Assembly (NCBI GenBank): GCA_030549495.1
Contig: JAUIRK010000443.1
Location: 1 to 64,000, forward strand
Direction: 5' to 3'
From: Nectonema munidae
Taxonomy: Eukaryota; Nematomorpha; Nectonematoida; Nectonematidae
DNA: 64,000 nt
Both the position numbers and the translations under genes were made by a program. Position 1 is the first letter of the stretch. Every line of letters starts with the position of its first letter. The notes beneath the pieces are model-generated. The model had not been told where the DNA came from. It worked only from the letters and a program-made list of their open reading frames with translations, and ran no database searches. Below, one piece after another: positions 44,871-57,455 of this stretch.

Positions 44871-47800
44871 CCAATAAATGTTTTGTTATACCAACTAAAG
44901 TTTTGCTTTGTTTTTTTGTAACCGTATTTGCAATGTTGTGCTCATACGGAATATTTTGCAGTATATTATAAAACATAGGGTACCTGGTACAGAAAAACGG
45001 TGTCTAATTTGCAGGAATAAATGTCAGATTCAGAACCAGAACTATTTTTTGACCCAGAAACAGGTCTTACTTAACTGGTAGTTTTTTGAAGGTCAAATTT
45101 GTTACACAGTATTATCAAGAGTCACTTTTAGCGTATTAATTTAAAAAAAACCTAATTTTAGGGAAATATTGGAGTTGTTTTTTACGTAGCTCATTAGAAT
45201 CTTAATATGAAGATTGAAGTTGAGAGAAACTGCTACAATTAATGCTGATGTTAAGGAGAATGAATATTCAAGATGAAAATAATAATCCCATACAAAAATA
45301 ACATGTCCATCATCGTTACTTCGTGCTTATTATCGCCCCTATAAAATCACGCATGCTGAGTAAAAGTATTAGATGCTTTTATTTAGCTTTTACATAGACA
45401 TCAAAATTTTGCAAATCTTATACTGAATTTGAAAATGGAATCAATTTTTTATTATATACTTTTCAAAAATTTAGTAAATCTTTAGATTACTTTAATAATA
45501 ATTTCAACATTGATTATATTGATTAAACTTTGGTTAAATAATTTTAGAATCAAATCATAAATTTTTATTGAAGACATTATAATTTGGGTTAACTATTGTA
45601 TGAAACTTTATACTTCTCAAAATTAATTTTAGTATTTTTTTTAATTATAAACAAGTAGTTTTGAGGTAATTATCATTTTTAATATTCACACATTAATTGA
45701 AACAAAAAGATGGGAGAATATTAAACGCATGTAAAAAAACATTGGTAAATTTGCATTTCAATTAAAAATAACCACGAGAAAGACAAATTTAAAAAACTTC
45801 AATGCACCTAGATCTTATCCTAGACAAAGCACCACACTATATGTGAAACTTTAAAAAGTCTTTGATTTGTCATACCCTAGAAAGGAGAATTACATCAAAA
45901 GGAAAAAATTTAATGACCAAACTTGTTACAAAATGTACTATGTGAGCTTTAACTTTGCATCAATCAATATGAATAAAAAAAATTACTTAAAAGGGTAAAT
46001 GGAAGTATGGATACCAAAATTTTGGTCGTTACGACCTCTTTCAGTTGTACAGTAAAATTGAAATGCAAGAAAAAAATGAAGTTGTCTATATCTCGTGTAT
46101 TATATATATTTATATATGGGTGCTTGTTATTGGTTGTGTAAAAGTGTATATATTCTGTGATAAAAATGGATGTCAAATATTGTGTGAATTTAATATACTA
46201 ACTAGGAAATGTTTGCAAAGCGCTGTTGTTGTAGTCATATAAATTTTGTGAGGAAAGATGTGAAAAAGATATGAAAAATATTTTTCATCAAGATTAGAGA
46301 AGAGTAAAACGGAAAATTCTGTTTGAACATATGTTAATAACCATGTAAACAGATATATAAATGAAGTGGTATTTGAAATATGGTTGTGGATTCTACATAT
46401 CAGTTATTATTAGTGAAGTTTGATATAATTTGTAAAATCAATCCTATACCCATATTGCAATATATACTTATTTAAAAGGTATATTCTTTTATGTAGATAT
46501 AGCTTACATTATATTTTGTGGATGTCAATGTATACTTATATTGAAATTTTCGAGATATACTTATTTTCGCCAAATTCACGAAAAGCTGATATTTTGGAAC
46601 AAATATAAGTATCGAAACTCCTTCGGAGTTAACAAGTATAACATGTGAAGATAATTGTGAAAATATAAGATTTCTACCGAAAGTAACATTACGCGAACTT
46701 TTTTCAACTCGAAAATTGCAGAAATTTAACTTCCGCAAAAATTAGCAAGTATCAACGCCCACTTTAAGATGAATTATTTTAATATGTATTTTTTTATCTT
46801 ATTAAAATATATAATTCGCTGTTTTTCTTTCTACATATATTTTCCAGGATTAAGAGATTAAGGATTAGAGCTCCGGCTTTTTATTTTCAGCCTTTTAGAA
46901 ATAATATTTAGAATGACATTTCAATTGATATTTGGACAATGTTATATCATTCGAATGTTATGATATAAAACAAAGGAAGGATCTGTCATTATTACAAAAT
47001 TTAAGAGTCTTTAAAATAGCACTCTACAACGCACTATCTTCATCAATAAAATTTTTAGCTCTATCCTTTTCTATCCACGTGTATTGTATAGTCCTTTTTT
47101 AAGCGGAAAGCATAACTCCGCTATAGTACATTATGTTTCGTTATGTTTCTCGGGCTAATAAATTATATACATAAGGTTCAGTTTCCATCAACATCAATAA
47201 TAATTAATCAGAGAACTACGCCTGGTTTCAAATTTTCTTGAAAGTGGTTTATCTGTTCAAAAGTATTGTGGGCGAAAATTTGTCTTTCCTGTTACATTAG
47301 ATTTTGTTAATCGGTATAAAAATTTAATGCTTTTGAAAAATATATTTTCACAAATTGAAAATTATTCCAACTGTTACCTCATGCAACTCTAAAGAGTGTT
47401 TTATAATCACATCACTTACCTCCAATAAACTCAAAATAAAGTACATCTAAGAATTAAGTTCTTGTTTGCTTTAACTAATTGCAGATTCCATTTTAAAAAA
47501 CTCTTTCATTCTCTTCAGTTTTAGAAATTAACACACCACCCTATGTAAACACAGTAAGTAGGGTAGAAGTTTTTAGTAGATTCTAGGATGAGATTTTTAT
47601 CATTATTCTTTAATCATACTCATTACTCATATATGTCCAAAAACAAGATGTGATTTAATGTTGAATTAATTTCAAATAATGAAGTTGTTAATTTTGATTT
47701 TAAAGGATATGTTGAAATCTTGCTCTAATCCTGAATTTGTGTGCTTTGAGTGATTGCTATATTTGAGTGTATAATACATTGGCAAAGAAACTCTTCCAAT

Positions 47801-47886
47801 TCTTTCCATAAAGATTTATTGACGATCTCTGAAGGATAAACTATAAAAGGTTTCTTCTTTAGATTTAGCAGAGACCCTCTTGTAAC
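44871..47886. other. AT-rich spacer
   Basis: A patch at about 46540-46745 has CGCGAA/TTCGCG-type words that look like an old dispersed repeat, but its ends are not clear. No gene recognised. Confidence 0.3.
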
Positions 47887-48215
47887 CAGTGCCCGCGCTA
47901 CCTATATAATTTTGGGGCACGTGCCCCCCCCCCCTGTATTTATCTTTGCCCCCCCCCCCTAAAATTTTTGATTTTGCCCCATGCACTTTTTAAAGGAAAA
48001 ATAAATAAGCAAAAATTGTACACAATAATCTTATATAAATGCTGGTGTATGTGTATGTATAATATGAGATTTTTATAGGTTTTTATACAGAAGTACTTCA
48101 TGCTTTTCAGCAAAGTAATATAGGATATAAAGTAATATAGGAAATAATTTTTTTGCAAATGTGTTTCTTTGCCCCATTTCAGCCCCCTTGAAATTTAGCT
48201 TTAGCGCGGGCACTG
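47887..48215 (-). mobile_element. hAT MITE with C-runs, family CAGTGCCCGCGCTA, copy 2
   Basis: 329 bp with terminal repeats (CAGTGCCCGCGCTA left, TTAGCGCGGGCACTG right) and a perfect 8-bp duplication CTTGTAAC (47879-47886, 48216-48223). The core matches 7380-7743 in opposite orientation; homopolymer runs are shorter. An open frame across it is incidental. Confidence 0.92.
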
Positions 48216-49099
48216 CTTGTAACCCTTATGGAAAGATCTTTGTGCGTGTTTGTTAAAAAGGTAATCGAAGTGTAGAAGAATTGTGTTACTTTTTGGAGGT
48301 AAAACTTATGCACTCCCGAAAAAGGTCATTAACTCTCAATCGTAAAAGATTCAAGAAACTTAAAAGTATCTATACAAAATTTTGATTTGAGGGAGAAGTT
48401 ATAGAGAAATTTGTTACTTAATATTCTTCACTTATGCCAAAATCAATGCAACGCTTCTTTTAAGCTTCTTTTTTAAAGTCGGCCAAAATTACCATAAGTT
48501 TATTCATTTTTTATTTACGCGAACTTATAGATTCAAAAATCAGATCGCAGTCACTCAACTTATCCAGCTTTCTGATGATGTTGAACAGATGTTTGCTGGA
48601 AAAATAAAAAGATAGGTTTCGATTACCTCCAAACCCGAAACACCAGAACGCAATGTTGTTCTCACAACACAATCATAAAATATAGTATATTTGTAAATTA
48701 GCGATGTATATACATACGAATTAATAGGCACTCATAAATTGAATTAAAAGAAATAATGAGATTTATAAAAATAAATTGATTTTCTTCATATAAAACGTAT
48801 TCTTTGATTTTGTTCACAATTTAATCATTATTATAATTATTATTTTTATCTCATTTAAACAACAAATAATGAGCTAAAAAATAATTCATTCACTACATAC
48901 TTCAATTGTTTGAGTTTTATCCCTCACTATACATCTCTTAACATCGACCCCCACCCCACATATAAATGTTTCATAAAAAAATAAATCAATGTCCAACAAT
49001 TAAGAAAAAAAAATAGCAACAAAAAATTTTTCATATATCCTATATACTATACACTGTCCTAAGCTATGTTTTAAAAGAAAAAAGAGATTCATTACTACT
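48216..49099. other. AT-rich spacer
   Basis: No recognised feature. Confidence 0.3.
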
Positions 49100-49253
49100 A
49101 TAAAGTAAAAAAAGCAAGCACACTTTGGTAAGTTTGTCTATCTTATCGACCCCTAAAAATCTGTTATCGACCCCCAGGGGCCAATATAATTACACTGCAA
49201 GGTCCATAACTTCCTCCAGGGATCGATATCGACCACTTTGCCGACCCCTGGGC
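49100..49253 (-). mobile_element. hAT terminal fragment (CAGGGGTCGGCAAA end)
   Basis: The minus strand begins CAGGGGTCGGCAAAGTGGTC, a common hAT terminal repeat, followed by GGTCGATA-rich subterminal words. No opposite end was found, so this is an isolated end fragment. Confidence 0.5.
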
Positions 49254-49962
49254 CTTAGAATGAAGTAATGCTTTAATTGATTGTGTTTGGTGCTTTTCAT
49301 GTGATATTGATTGTATAAAAAGTATATTGCTGCATATGTGTCCATCAAAGAATCGCTTTTTTCATTCATATTGTGTCACTTTTACTAGGGAAAAGAAATA
49401 TATTATGCATAGGGAAATATGTATATATATTATGCATCATTGCTGTTGAGTTTATAACAGTTATAACTTTTTGCAACACAGTCGTCTAATGAAGGTTTTT
49501 TCATATAGCACCAAGTTTGAAAACATGGTCTTAGGTCGCGTAAGAGAGTGTGTCGTTAAATGCAGGGTAAAGCTCATTGAATTTCTTTTGCGAGGAAGAA
49601 ATTAAGGTCGCTATTGATAGTGGGTCGCAAAGACAGGTTTGACTGTAATGAGATATTCAATGTAATTTCATTAACCTTCGCTATACGCACATATGGCAAT
49701 TTACTCCACACCAATATTTAAAAACTCGATAGCGTAAAATTTTCTCACTATCGTAATTTTTTAACTACCATGTAAATTTAAGTAATTTTATGATTTTTCA
49801 TGGATTATACCTGAAATTACCATATGAATATTTTTTTTCTGAATATTTTCGAAAAACCATTTTTTTGACTTTAAATTTTCTAGATGGCGTTAAAACTTTC
49901 AAGAAAAAATAGCCTTCCAACTTCATATAAAAAAATTTATTGACAAGGAAGATAAAAAAAAA

Positions 49963-51283
49963 TTATATACAGTTTTCACATATTAATTTAGTGTGATTTT
50001 TACACATAAACAGAGAGCATTTCTTACATTTTCGCGTTGTTCTACTTTTTTTAGGCTTGCAAATATTGCAGAAACCTCGGCTACTTGATGATTCTGAGCT
50101 GTCAACCTGGTAAAATCCATAGAAGCTTAAAATATTTTTTGTCTTTAGATTTATTTGAGGAGTTTGCGACCTGATTTTCATGGACTCTTCGCTCAAAAGC
50201 ATAGCCAAATGCTTTATAAACACTTTTCTTCCACTACTTTTTATTGATGGGTAGTTGTCAGGCGCATTGAACTTCGCAATGATGAAAGAATTTAGAACAC
50301 TCATATCAAGATAATTCGCAAAAGCTGCTCGAGTCCATCTTCTACAAGGTTTGTAGCTTCGGTATTGCTTGACCATTCTATTCGCGACGTCTACCCCGCC
50401 TTTGTATTTGTTATATTCTATTAGAGATTCAGGCTTAGCAAACTCAGAAGAAATCTCGACCTTTTTTCTGTGTTGAGATGAAAGAATGTAGACAACTTTA
50501 AAATTGCGTTTTGCATGCTTGCGAGGAATATAAGCGGAAAGGGAAGCTTGGCGAGAATAAATGATACGGGATTCACATTCATTTAGATCAAGAGATTTCA
50601 AATAAGAAGGCTGAAGAATTCGTGGGATAAATCTTCGAGAATACATGACTGTACCACAAATGGTAATATTTTTTGTAAGTCCCCACTCTGCAATTTCATG
50701 GGAAGTGAAAAATCGATCAATATAAAGGCCACAGCCATCAGGTAGATTTGCATCTGTTACCAATCTTTTGATGATGTTCTTAGAAGAAAAGTATTCTCTG
50801 TTGGGTAAACCAGAGATGTAAATTTCTGGTTTGAGAAAATAAAAACTTTCAGCATCATTTAGATGATAAAATTTAAGTCCATAATGACCGGGCTTTTTAG
50901 GATCATATATCTTTATATTGCATCCTCCTCTAAAGCTGACCAACTGTTCGTCTATTGTAACCACTTTACTTGGAGTCCAAAAGTTAGAAAAAGTGTCATA
51001 AAAATGATCATGAATCTTTCTTATAGCTGATATTTTATCATTCGGATTTCTTTCAGCTTTTTCATCAAAAGTTAAAAAATTGTGTATCAGAACAAACATA
51101 TTTCTACCAAGTGCAGCCTTCAAAAAAGGAACACCAAAAGCTTCATTGAACAAGTTGGAAATTTTTATTCTCTGATCCATTGATTGACCTATATACATCA
51201 AGCAAGACAAATAGGAAACTAAGTGAAACACTTGAAAATTATCTGCATAGTGTCTAAGATTACTATGCTTAGGATTTGATGTT
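49963..51283 (-). CDS. piggyBac transposase, exon 2 (catalytic domain)
   Basis: Cut-and-paste DDD transposase. Numbering from the GTG at 51229-51231, the three catalytic aspartates are D94 (VTIDEQL), D172 (YIDRFFTS) and D281 (KGGVDVANRM). The C-terminus has the Cys-rich DNA-binding domain (FCNICKPKKS ... CKKC ... CKNH ... CENC) and ends at 49963. Coding continues upstream of the GTG; the likely acceptor on the minus strand is TTTTACGTTTAG|A at 51284/51283. This joins in frame to exon 1 (SNY-A-TSNPKHSN). A minus-strand AATAAA lies at 49936-49941, about 22 bp past the stop. Confidence 0.92.
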
Positions 51284-52438
51284 CTAAACGTAAAATTTAA
51301 AAAAATATTTACTTGACCTTCTATAAGTATAAATTACACAAAACTAAATCAATGGACTGAAATTTATGTAAAGCTCTTGATAAAATTGATCTGTCTTTTT
51401 GCATGTATGTGTTTGTGTTTGTGTGTGTGTGTGATCGTTTGGGTATATGTATGTGTGATCGTTTGGGTATATGTATGTGTGCGTGTGCTTATTTGTGAAT
51501 TGAATTGTGAATCGTTTATACGGTCGAGGATCCAGATATGGGCCTACCCGTCAGAATTCTGAGTCCAAATTCATCTTGCACATTTTACCACACTAGCCTT
51601 TTGGTGAGTGATAAACAGTTATCTAACTTTTCTCTGAACATATAAATTAAGCTGGGTGAAGCAAAGAAACTTAAGTATTATATATGGCGTTATAAAAATA
51701 CAAAACTCATTAGACTCCTCTTGAAAAGTATCGAAGGTTCCCGTACGGGGTAAATATTGTTGTAATAGTTATGATACTACGATAACTAGACAGTTTTACC
51801 AACCCAATCTTAATCTACTCCGAAAAAACCTCGGGCCTTTAGAATAAAAATCTCTGATGAAAAACGTATGTGTGTGAGTGTATGTAATTTTTTAATTTTT
51901 GCAACGAATTGCAGGCATGCATTTTCGTTTTCGGATATTTTGGTTTTCGGAGATTTTGGTTTTCGAAGATTTTGTTTTAGGAGATTTTGGTTTTTGAAGA
52001 TTTTGTTTTAAGAGATTTTGGTTTTTGGAAATTTTGACCTGGTACCTTACTAACGGACTACTTTCATTTGCTCACTCACTGAAAGAGGGCAGGTTAAACT
52101 TTTATAAAATAATTTAGGTTTTTGAAGTTACTACCGTGATTGAAAAATAAAAATGTTATTGTTATTTCAACATTCTAAATTACTTTATTTGGAAGATTGA
52201 TTTACAAAAAATTTAATTAATTTAGTTGAAAAAAACAAGAGTTGTGGATTTTGACTTTTGTACCTCAAGTTACCACATTACAAAGCTAGTCATTTTTGGA
52301 TGGAAACCTCACTTAGTGTCATAAAAATAATTACTATTGTGTTACTTTTACTAGAAAAGAAAAAGACCAAAAAAGATTTCCGATCTCGTGAAAAGTAAAA
52401 AATATAGAAGGCAATATTGGAATATTTTCAAAACTTAC
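51284..52438 (-). other. Predicted intron of the piggyBac transposase
   Basis: Bounded on the minus strand by GC|gtaagt (52439/52438) and TTTAG (51284). It contains a GT-rich microsatellite with 24-bp repeats (about 51405-51490) and a 15-16-bp minisatellite, TTTTGGTTTTCGGAGA-like, at 51927-52035. Confidence 0.6.
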
Positions 52439-52769
52439 GCATAGTTAGAATCCATCTTTTTTTGGTTTTGAGGAAAAGATACTCTATCAATTCTTGGGTA
52501 AAAAAAATGGAAAATTTTCAAGATATTAGTTTCCATAATAGCAGAGTTTTTGGGACCAGGTGGAAAGTTTATAACATTTCTTATATTTTCACTTCCAACT
52601 CTTCCGCGTGAATCATAAAACGGCTCCCAACTGTAATCAATCTGATCTGGGCAAATCAAATTGTCATCAATGTCTTCTTCCAAATCCGAACTTTGAGAGT
52701 TTTCTTCAGAAAAAAGCTTGAAAAAGAAGATCTTTCAGAAAGAGAAGAAGAAGAAGAATCAGATTCCAT
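52439..52769 (-). CDS. piggyBac transposase, exon 1 (N-terminal region)
   Basis: An ATG at 52767-52769 opens MESDSSSSSLSERSS. After a T-run (about 52709-52732) the continuing acidic sequence SEENSQSSDLEEDIDDN lies one base out of frame, then ICPDQIDYSWEPFYDSRG and NFPPGPKNSAIMETN lead to SNYA at the donor. The offset may be a true frameshift or a homopolymer error. Confidence 0.7.
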
Positions 52770-53157
52770 TATGAAGTTGATAAACTTTGTTGTACTTCAA
52801 AACTCAAAAAAGGAAGCAAACGTGGAAAGATAACAAAATTTTATGCGTATGCACGTATGGTTTATCTAATACAATTGGTCGGAATGTACTTTTATGAATG
52901 TACGTATAATCTTGTGCAGGTGAATTTATAGCGTATGATGTCGTGGATATGAAGGATTCTACACAAGCAATTGTGTTCAAGTGTGTTTGTAAAATCTCTG
53001 CATACACAAAATCACATCGCTCATTTACATTTTCTTCATTGATTTTTGTATTGATTTTTACTCTATGTAATTCTTTGAATTAAAAAGCCTATGGAGTAAA
53101 TTGCCATATGTGCGTATACAGTGCTATAGTGATATTCGTGCGTATAGCCAAGGTTAA

Positions 53158-53754
53158 TAACCACCTAGCTATGATGATTATTTTTAAAAGCCCCCCTTCC
53201 TTTCTTAAAATTACTTTTTTTTTCAATGTCCACAAAAGGTAGGTAAATAACAGTAAATATTTGTTAAAATACCTCTTGAAGTCAACACATCGAAACTAAC
53301 TCCATTAGTGTAGAGGCTGAACCAACATTTCGAATGTATATGGACACTTGTGCATAATTTGGCAAAAAAATTTAATCCTCACTCAATATTATCTCTTCCT
53401 CATCAACTGCATGCGATATTTATTTATAGAGAGAGAAAAATAAAAAATTTTTTTTAAAAAGAATAGACATTCAAAAAGATTGCGATTCTTTTGTGCGGAA
53501 GTTTTTATGTATTTCTTATATAATTTTCCTATTTCCTTTCAAAAAATTAACTCTTCATGTTCACTAAATCTTTTACTTTTTGATGAGCGATTATTTCAAG
53601 GATTATCATCTGATATGCATTCTGTGAAATCGCTTCTCTATTTGTTCGATCAAAGCTATAATTACAATCTTCAATCAATACCAATTAGTTGTAAATGCTT
53701 TACTAAATTGTCACTTTCAAAAGAAAAAGACCTTATTATAAATTCATAAAGTTT
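53158..53754. other. Spacer
   Basis: AT-rich; the 89-codon frame at 53480-53749 is unassigned. Confidence 0.3.
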
Positions 53755-53897
53755 ATCAGAGGTCAGGCAAGACATCCGGGGAGACAACTTGCCAAACCTT
53801 ATTATATCATGGGTCTGGCAAGACCTCCGGGGAGACAACTTGCCAGACCTTATTATATCAGAGGTCTGGCAGGACAGACAACTTGCCATACCTTATT
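53755..53897. repeat. 51-bp tandem repeat, about 2.7 units
   Basis: GGTCTGGCAAGACCTCCGGG and GAGACAACTTGCC recur with a 51-base period (starts 53761, 53812, 53863). Each unit contains an inverted pair GGTCTGGCAAG / CTTGCCAGACC. The last unit lacks the CCGGGG part. Confidence 0.85.
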
Positions 53898-53901
53898 AAA
53901 G

Positions 53902-54252
53902 TAGACCCTCGTTAAGTCGGACTAAATGGGGGAGAAGGGTGTCCGATTATGCCGATTGTCCGACATAACAGAGGGTCTACTATATATATATATTTATATG
54001 ATAGAAAAAAATATTTCAAATTGGACGAATTTATAGCCACAATAAGCTTTCGAATAAGGTCAAAATTTAGAAAGACCGTGAACTACCTATAAAGTAAAAA
54101 AATAAACTGGCTGCTTGTAGGCCAAAGCGAAATTAAAAAAGTCAATGAAAATGATCCCTTGTAAGCCTATTATGGCAAACATTTGTATTCTCGGTCACGG
54201 TCCGACTTATCCGATATCCGAGTTATCAGGGTCCGAGTTAACGAGGGTCTTA
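53902..54252. mobile_element. Tc1/mariner (pogo-like) MITE, tentative
   Basis: Ends TAGACCCTCGTTAAGTCGGAC-like at left and GTCCGAGTTAACGAGGGTCT at right, each next to TA. Within the left part a further inverted end (GTCCGACATAACAGAGGGTC) makes an ~80-bp hairpin at 53902-53982. TA targets and CTCGTTAA-type ends suit pogo/Tigger elements. Confidence 0.55.
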
Positions 54253-54499
54253 TATATTTAAATGTATTATAAATCGTAAAATGCTAAAAAAAACATACTT
54301 AAAATAAAAAATTTCAAAAAATATTTTACATACATATTGAAAGCCCCATTCCAAAAATTCTGCATAAAAGTTCAAAACACTTAATTTTGAAATTGCAGTT
54401 TTATTTCATGAAAACTATATGATTGGGTGAAATGTTTATGTAATATATAATAATAATAATACTAATAATATGACGATTTTTTGGAAATTTTTACTACAA

Positions 54500-54772
54500 A
54501 AAAATATGTTTTTCTTTTTCCAAAATCTGCTTTTATGTGAGGTCAGTCAACTTTTATCTAGTTTTCTTTACTTTCTTTTACTTTTTCAATATTTCATATT
54601 AAAGGTAGAATATGGTTTTTTACATTTTAAAATGTCATAGTTAAAGAACACTGTCGAAAATAAATATATATATTTTTACTTTTTAGAGGTCAGCATAGGT
54701 CAGTATAATATTTTTCTAATAAATTTTAAATTATTTTTGAAGTGAAAAATGTCGATCAAATGTACAAGTTTT
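54500..54772. repeat. Third copy of the ~347-bp repeat unit (shortened)
   Basis: Shares GAGGTCAGTCAACTTTTATC and the following block with 25510-26165, with an internal deletion after ATCTAGTTT. Confidence 0.65.
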
Positions 54773-55819
54773 GTTCGATAATAATAGTGCCTACTTTTAT
54801 TTCAAAACAATTTTTATTCAGGTTAGATACACTTTTCTGATCGAAAGGCATTCGTTATATTTAGCCTGCAGTGTGCGGAAAATAAATAACATTCCACTTC
54901 TATCACGCTTGTTATTGATTTTAGCGCATAACTATGCGAAGAAATGTTAACACATGTTGCATTACGCGTTTGTGAGCGCAGGGAATTCTTATCTCGCATA
55001 CGCTTCACCACATCTTTAGGACGCGTGTGTGGTTTATTTTATCGGGCTAGTGTACGCTTAGTTTATTTGTAGTGTTCCTAGCTTAAATCTTAGTCAAATA
55101 TTAAAACGCTTATAACTTTCGCATTTCTCAACAAAATGCATCATGCGATATACAAATTAAAGCATTTTTTATGGGCTTTCTGAATACATTACTTATATCA
55201 CAAGTACTTGAGAAATATCATTTTACTGTTTTTATATTCCATGGGCTTCATTACCATTGTAAATACAAATAAAATTTTAATTTTTTTATAATTTTGTATT
55301 TTTCAGTTTTCTAGGTAATTAGCAAATGAGGGATGCATACTTTTAAACTACCGCTTGTTACATTTTGACAAATTTTCACCTTTTATTTGTAATAATTTCC
55401 AAGACAATTATAAAACCACTCTACTATCAGAACCTAAATTTATTTGTAGATTTTTATAAAATAGTTTTAGTTTTCCGTTTTTTATAAATTAACTTTCGTT
55501 TTTATATTACTTATAACTTTTGAATTATTTCTCCAAAATTTGAAGTGTGGGTTTAATTTACACTTTGATTCCTCAAAAAATAAAGATTTTGGATGGCGCT
55601 TTGATAAGTTTACTGAAAAAAAATGAGCAGAGAAAAAGATCAAAAGATGTGTTTTACTAAATTTTTCTCAATAATAATTAACCTCATAAATTTATATTCT
55701 TTTTTTCATTATAAACAACTCTCCTACAAAAACCTAAATTTATTTGTAGATTTTTATAAAATAATTTTAATTTTCGGTTGTCACACACACCCCACACAAA
55801 TATTGAAGAAATAATTTTC
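54773..55819. other. AT-rich spacer with a 290-bp-spaced direct repeat
   Basis: AACCTAAATTTATTTGTAGA is repeated at about 55432 and 55731 with similar flanks. No gene recognised. Confidence 0.4.
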
Positions 55820-55990
55820 TGTATGAAGTGTTAGGAAACTCTTCTTTATTATGTAATAAATATTCTCATGTTGAACTTGGGTATACAACTTCACCTCCAA
55901 TATGTATACTACGATGGTTTCTATTACATAGTAAGATTTTTTGAGGATATAAAATGTTAATCTACTTTATTTTGTTAGTACTTTCATGTG
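55820..55990. repeat. Partial relative of the foldback arm at 56440-57455
   Basis: Shares GGAAACTCTTCT, ATTATGTAAT, TGTATACTACGATGGTTT and adjacent words with the arms of the large foldback immediately downstream. Confidence 0.5.
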
Positions 55991-56439
55991 ATGTAGGTGA
56001 AATGACAATTTGAACTCAAAAAATATATATAAGTCATTCGATTCATTTCAAACTAATTACATATTTGGAATCAGCGTACCAAACCCTAAAGAATAGGTTT
56101 TTAAATTTTAATTTTAAAATTTTCGATTTTTCAGCCCCTTTAAACGGTCTCAAAATTATGACTTCACACATATTCAACAAATATAACAGTAGTATACATT
56201 TTTAGATTTCTCTTATCATTCTGAATAACAATATTAACTTTATTTAAACATAAATATTTTGGTTAAAATTTTTTTTATATATATTTGTCTTGGAAGACCT
56301 ACTTAAGCTCACATACACACACAGAATCATCATTTTTATAATGTGAGATTCTTTAAAATATTAATAATATATTTAAAGAAATATTTTTTCAGTATGAAAA
56401 GTTTTAGGAAACTCTTCTCTATTATGTAATGATATATTC

Positions 56440-57455
56440 TCATAACCTGTAAGGTTGAACGCGGGTAGACAACTTAAGTGTTATCTCCAACCTGTATATT
56501 ACGATGATTCATCTCCAACCCGTATATTACGATGATTCTTCTCCACCTATATTCTACGATGATTCATCTCCAAAATATATACTACGATAATTCATCTCCA
56601 ACCTGTATACTACGATGATTCATCTCCAACCTGTATACTACGATGGTTTGTATTCCATGTACAAATAACTAGGGAGACAATGTTCAACTTTCTGTTCACA
56701 TTCTGCTAGATGTAAGATTTGATATACCTCATTCGGGGAGACGATGATTCATCTCCAACCTGTATACCGCGATAATTCATCTCCAACCTATCAGTTCATA
56801 TTTTGCTAGATGTAAGATTTGATATACCTCATTCGGGGAGAGGATGTTAGATAAGTTTATACTTATATTTTTGCAATTTTTTCACGATATTAAATAATAT
56901 ATTTATCAAATAATCAAAATAAAATTCTGTAATCAAAGAATCGAAAAATATTCTTTAAAAACTTTTAGAATAGAAAGATAAACTAAGTCTCTCTAATCAT
57001 TTTTATCAAATTATGCATATACGAAACTAAAAGTAACGGGAGCCAACGATATATTTGAAAAGAATAAATATTTTTTGATTTTTTAAAGAATATTTTTCGA
57101 TTCTTTGATTACAGAATTGTATTTTGATTATTTGATAAATATATTATTTAATATCGTGAAAAAATTGCGAAAATATAGCTAATAGCTTATGTAGCATCGT
57201 CTCCCCGAATGAGGTATATCAAATCTTGCATCTAGCAAAATGTGAACAGAAAGTTGAACATTGTCTCCCTAATCATTTGTACATGGAATAGAAACCATCG
57301 TAGTATACAGTTAGGAGATGAATCATCGTAGTATACAGGTTGGAGATGAATCACTGTAGTATGCAGGTAGGAGATGAATCATCGTAGTATACAGATTGGA
57401 GATAACACTCAAGTTGTCTACCCGCGTTCAACCGTACAGGTTATGATGAGGTTTA
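56440..57455. repeat. Large foldback (~1 kb) with internal ~27-bp tandem repeats
   Basis: Left arm about 56440-56963, right arm about 57083-57455, around a ~120-base centre. The inner ~90 bases are nearly perfect complements (CACGATATTAAATAATATAT / complement). The outer arms share GTTGAACGCGGGTAGACAAC and CCTCATTCGGGGAGA. Within the arms GATTCATCTCCAACCTGTAT recurs about every 27 bp, with more copies in the left arm than the right. Confidence 0.8.

Larger units (their letters stand above)
49675..53153 (-). mobile_element. piggyBac transposon, almost complete
   Basis: A 3,479-bp element flanked by TTAA (49671-49674, 53154-53157). The left end is CCTTCGCTATACGCAC followed directly by ATATGGCAATTTACTCC. 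The right end, read inward, is CCTTGGCTATACGCAC, then a ~20-bp spacer, then the same ATATGGCAATTTACTCC block. Terminal repeats with an asymmetrically spaced subterminal repeat are typical of piggyBac. It encodes the two-exon transposase on the minus strand. Both ends and all catalytic residues are kept. One base offset near the N-terminus is the only visible lesion. Confidence 0.93.
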
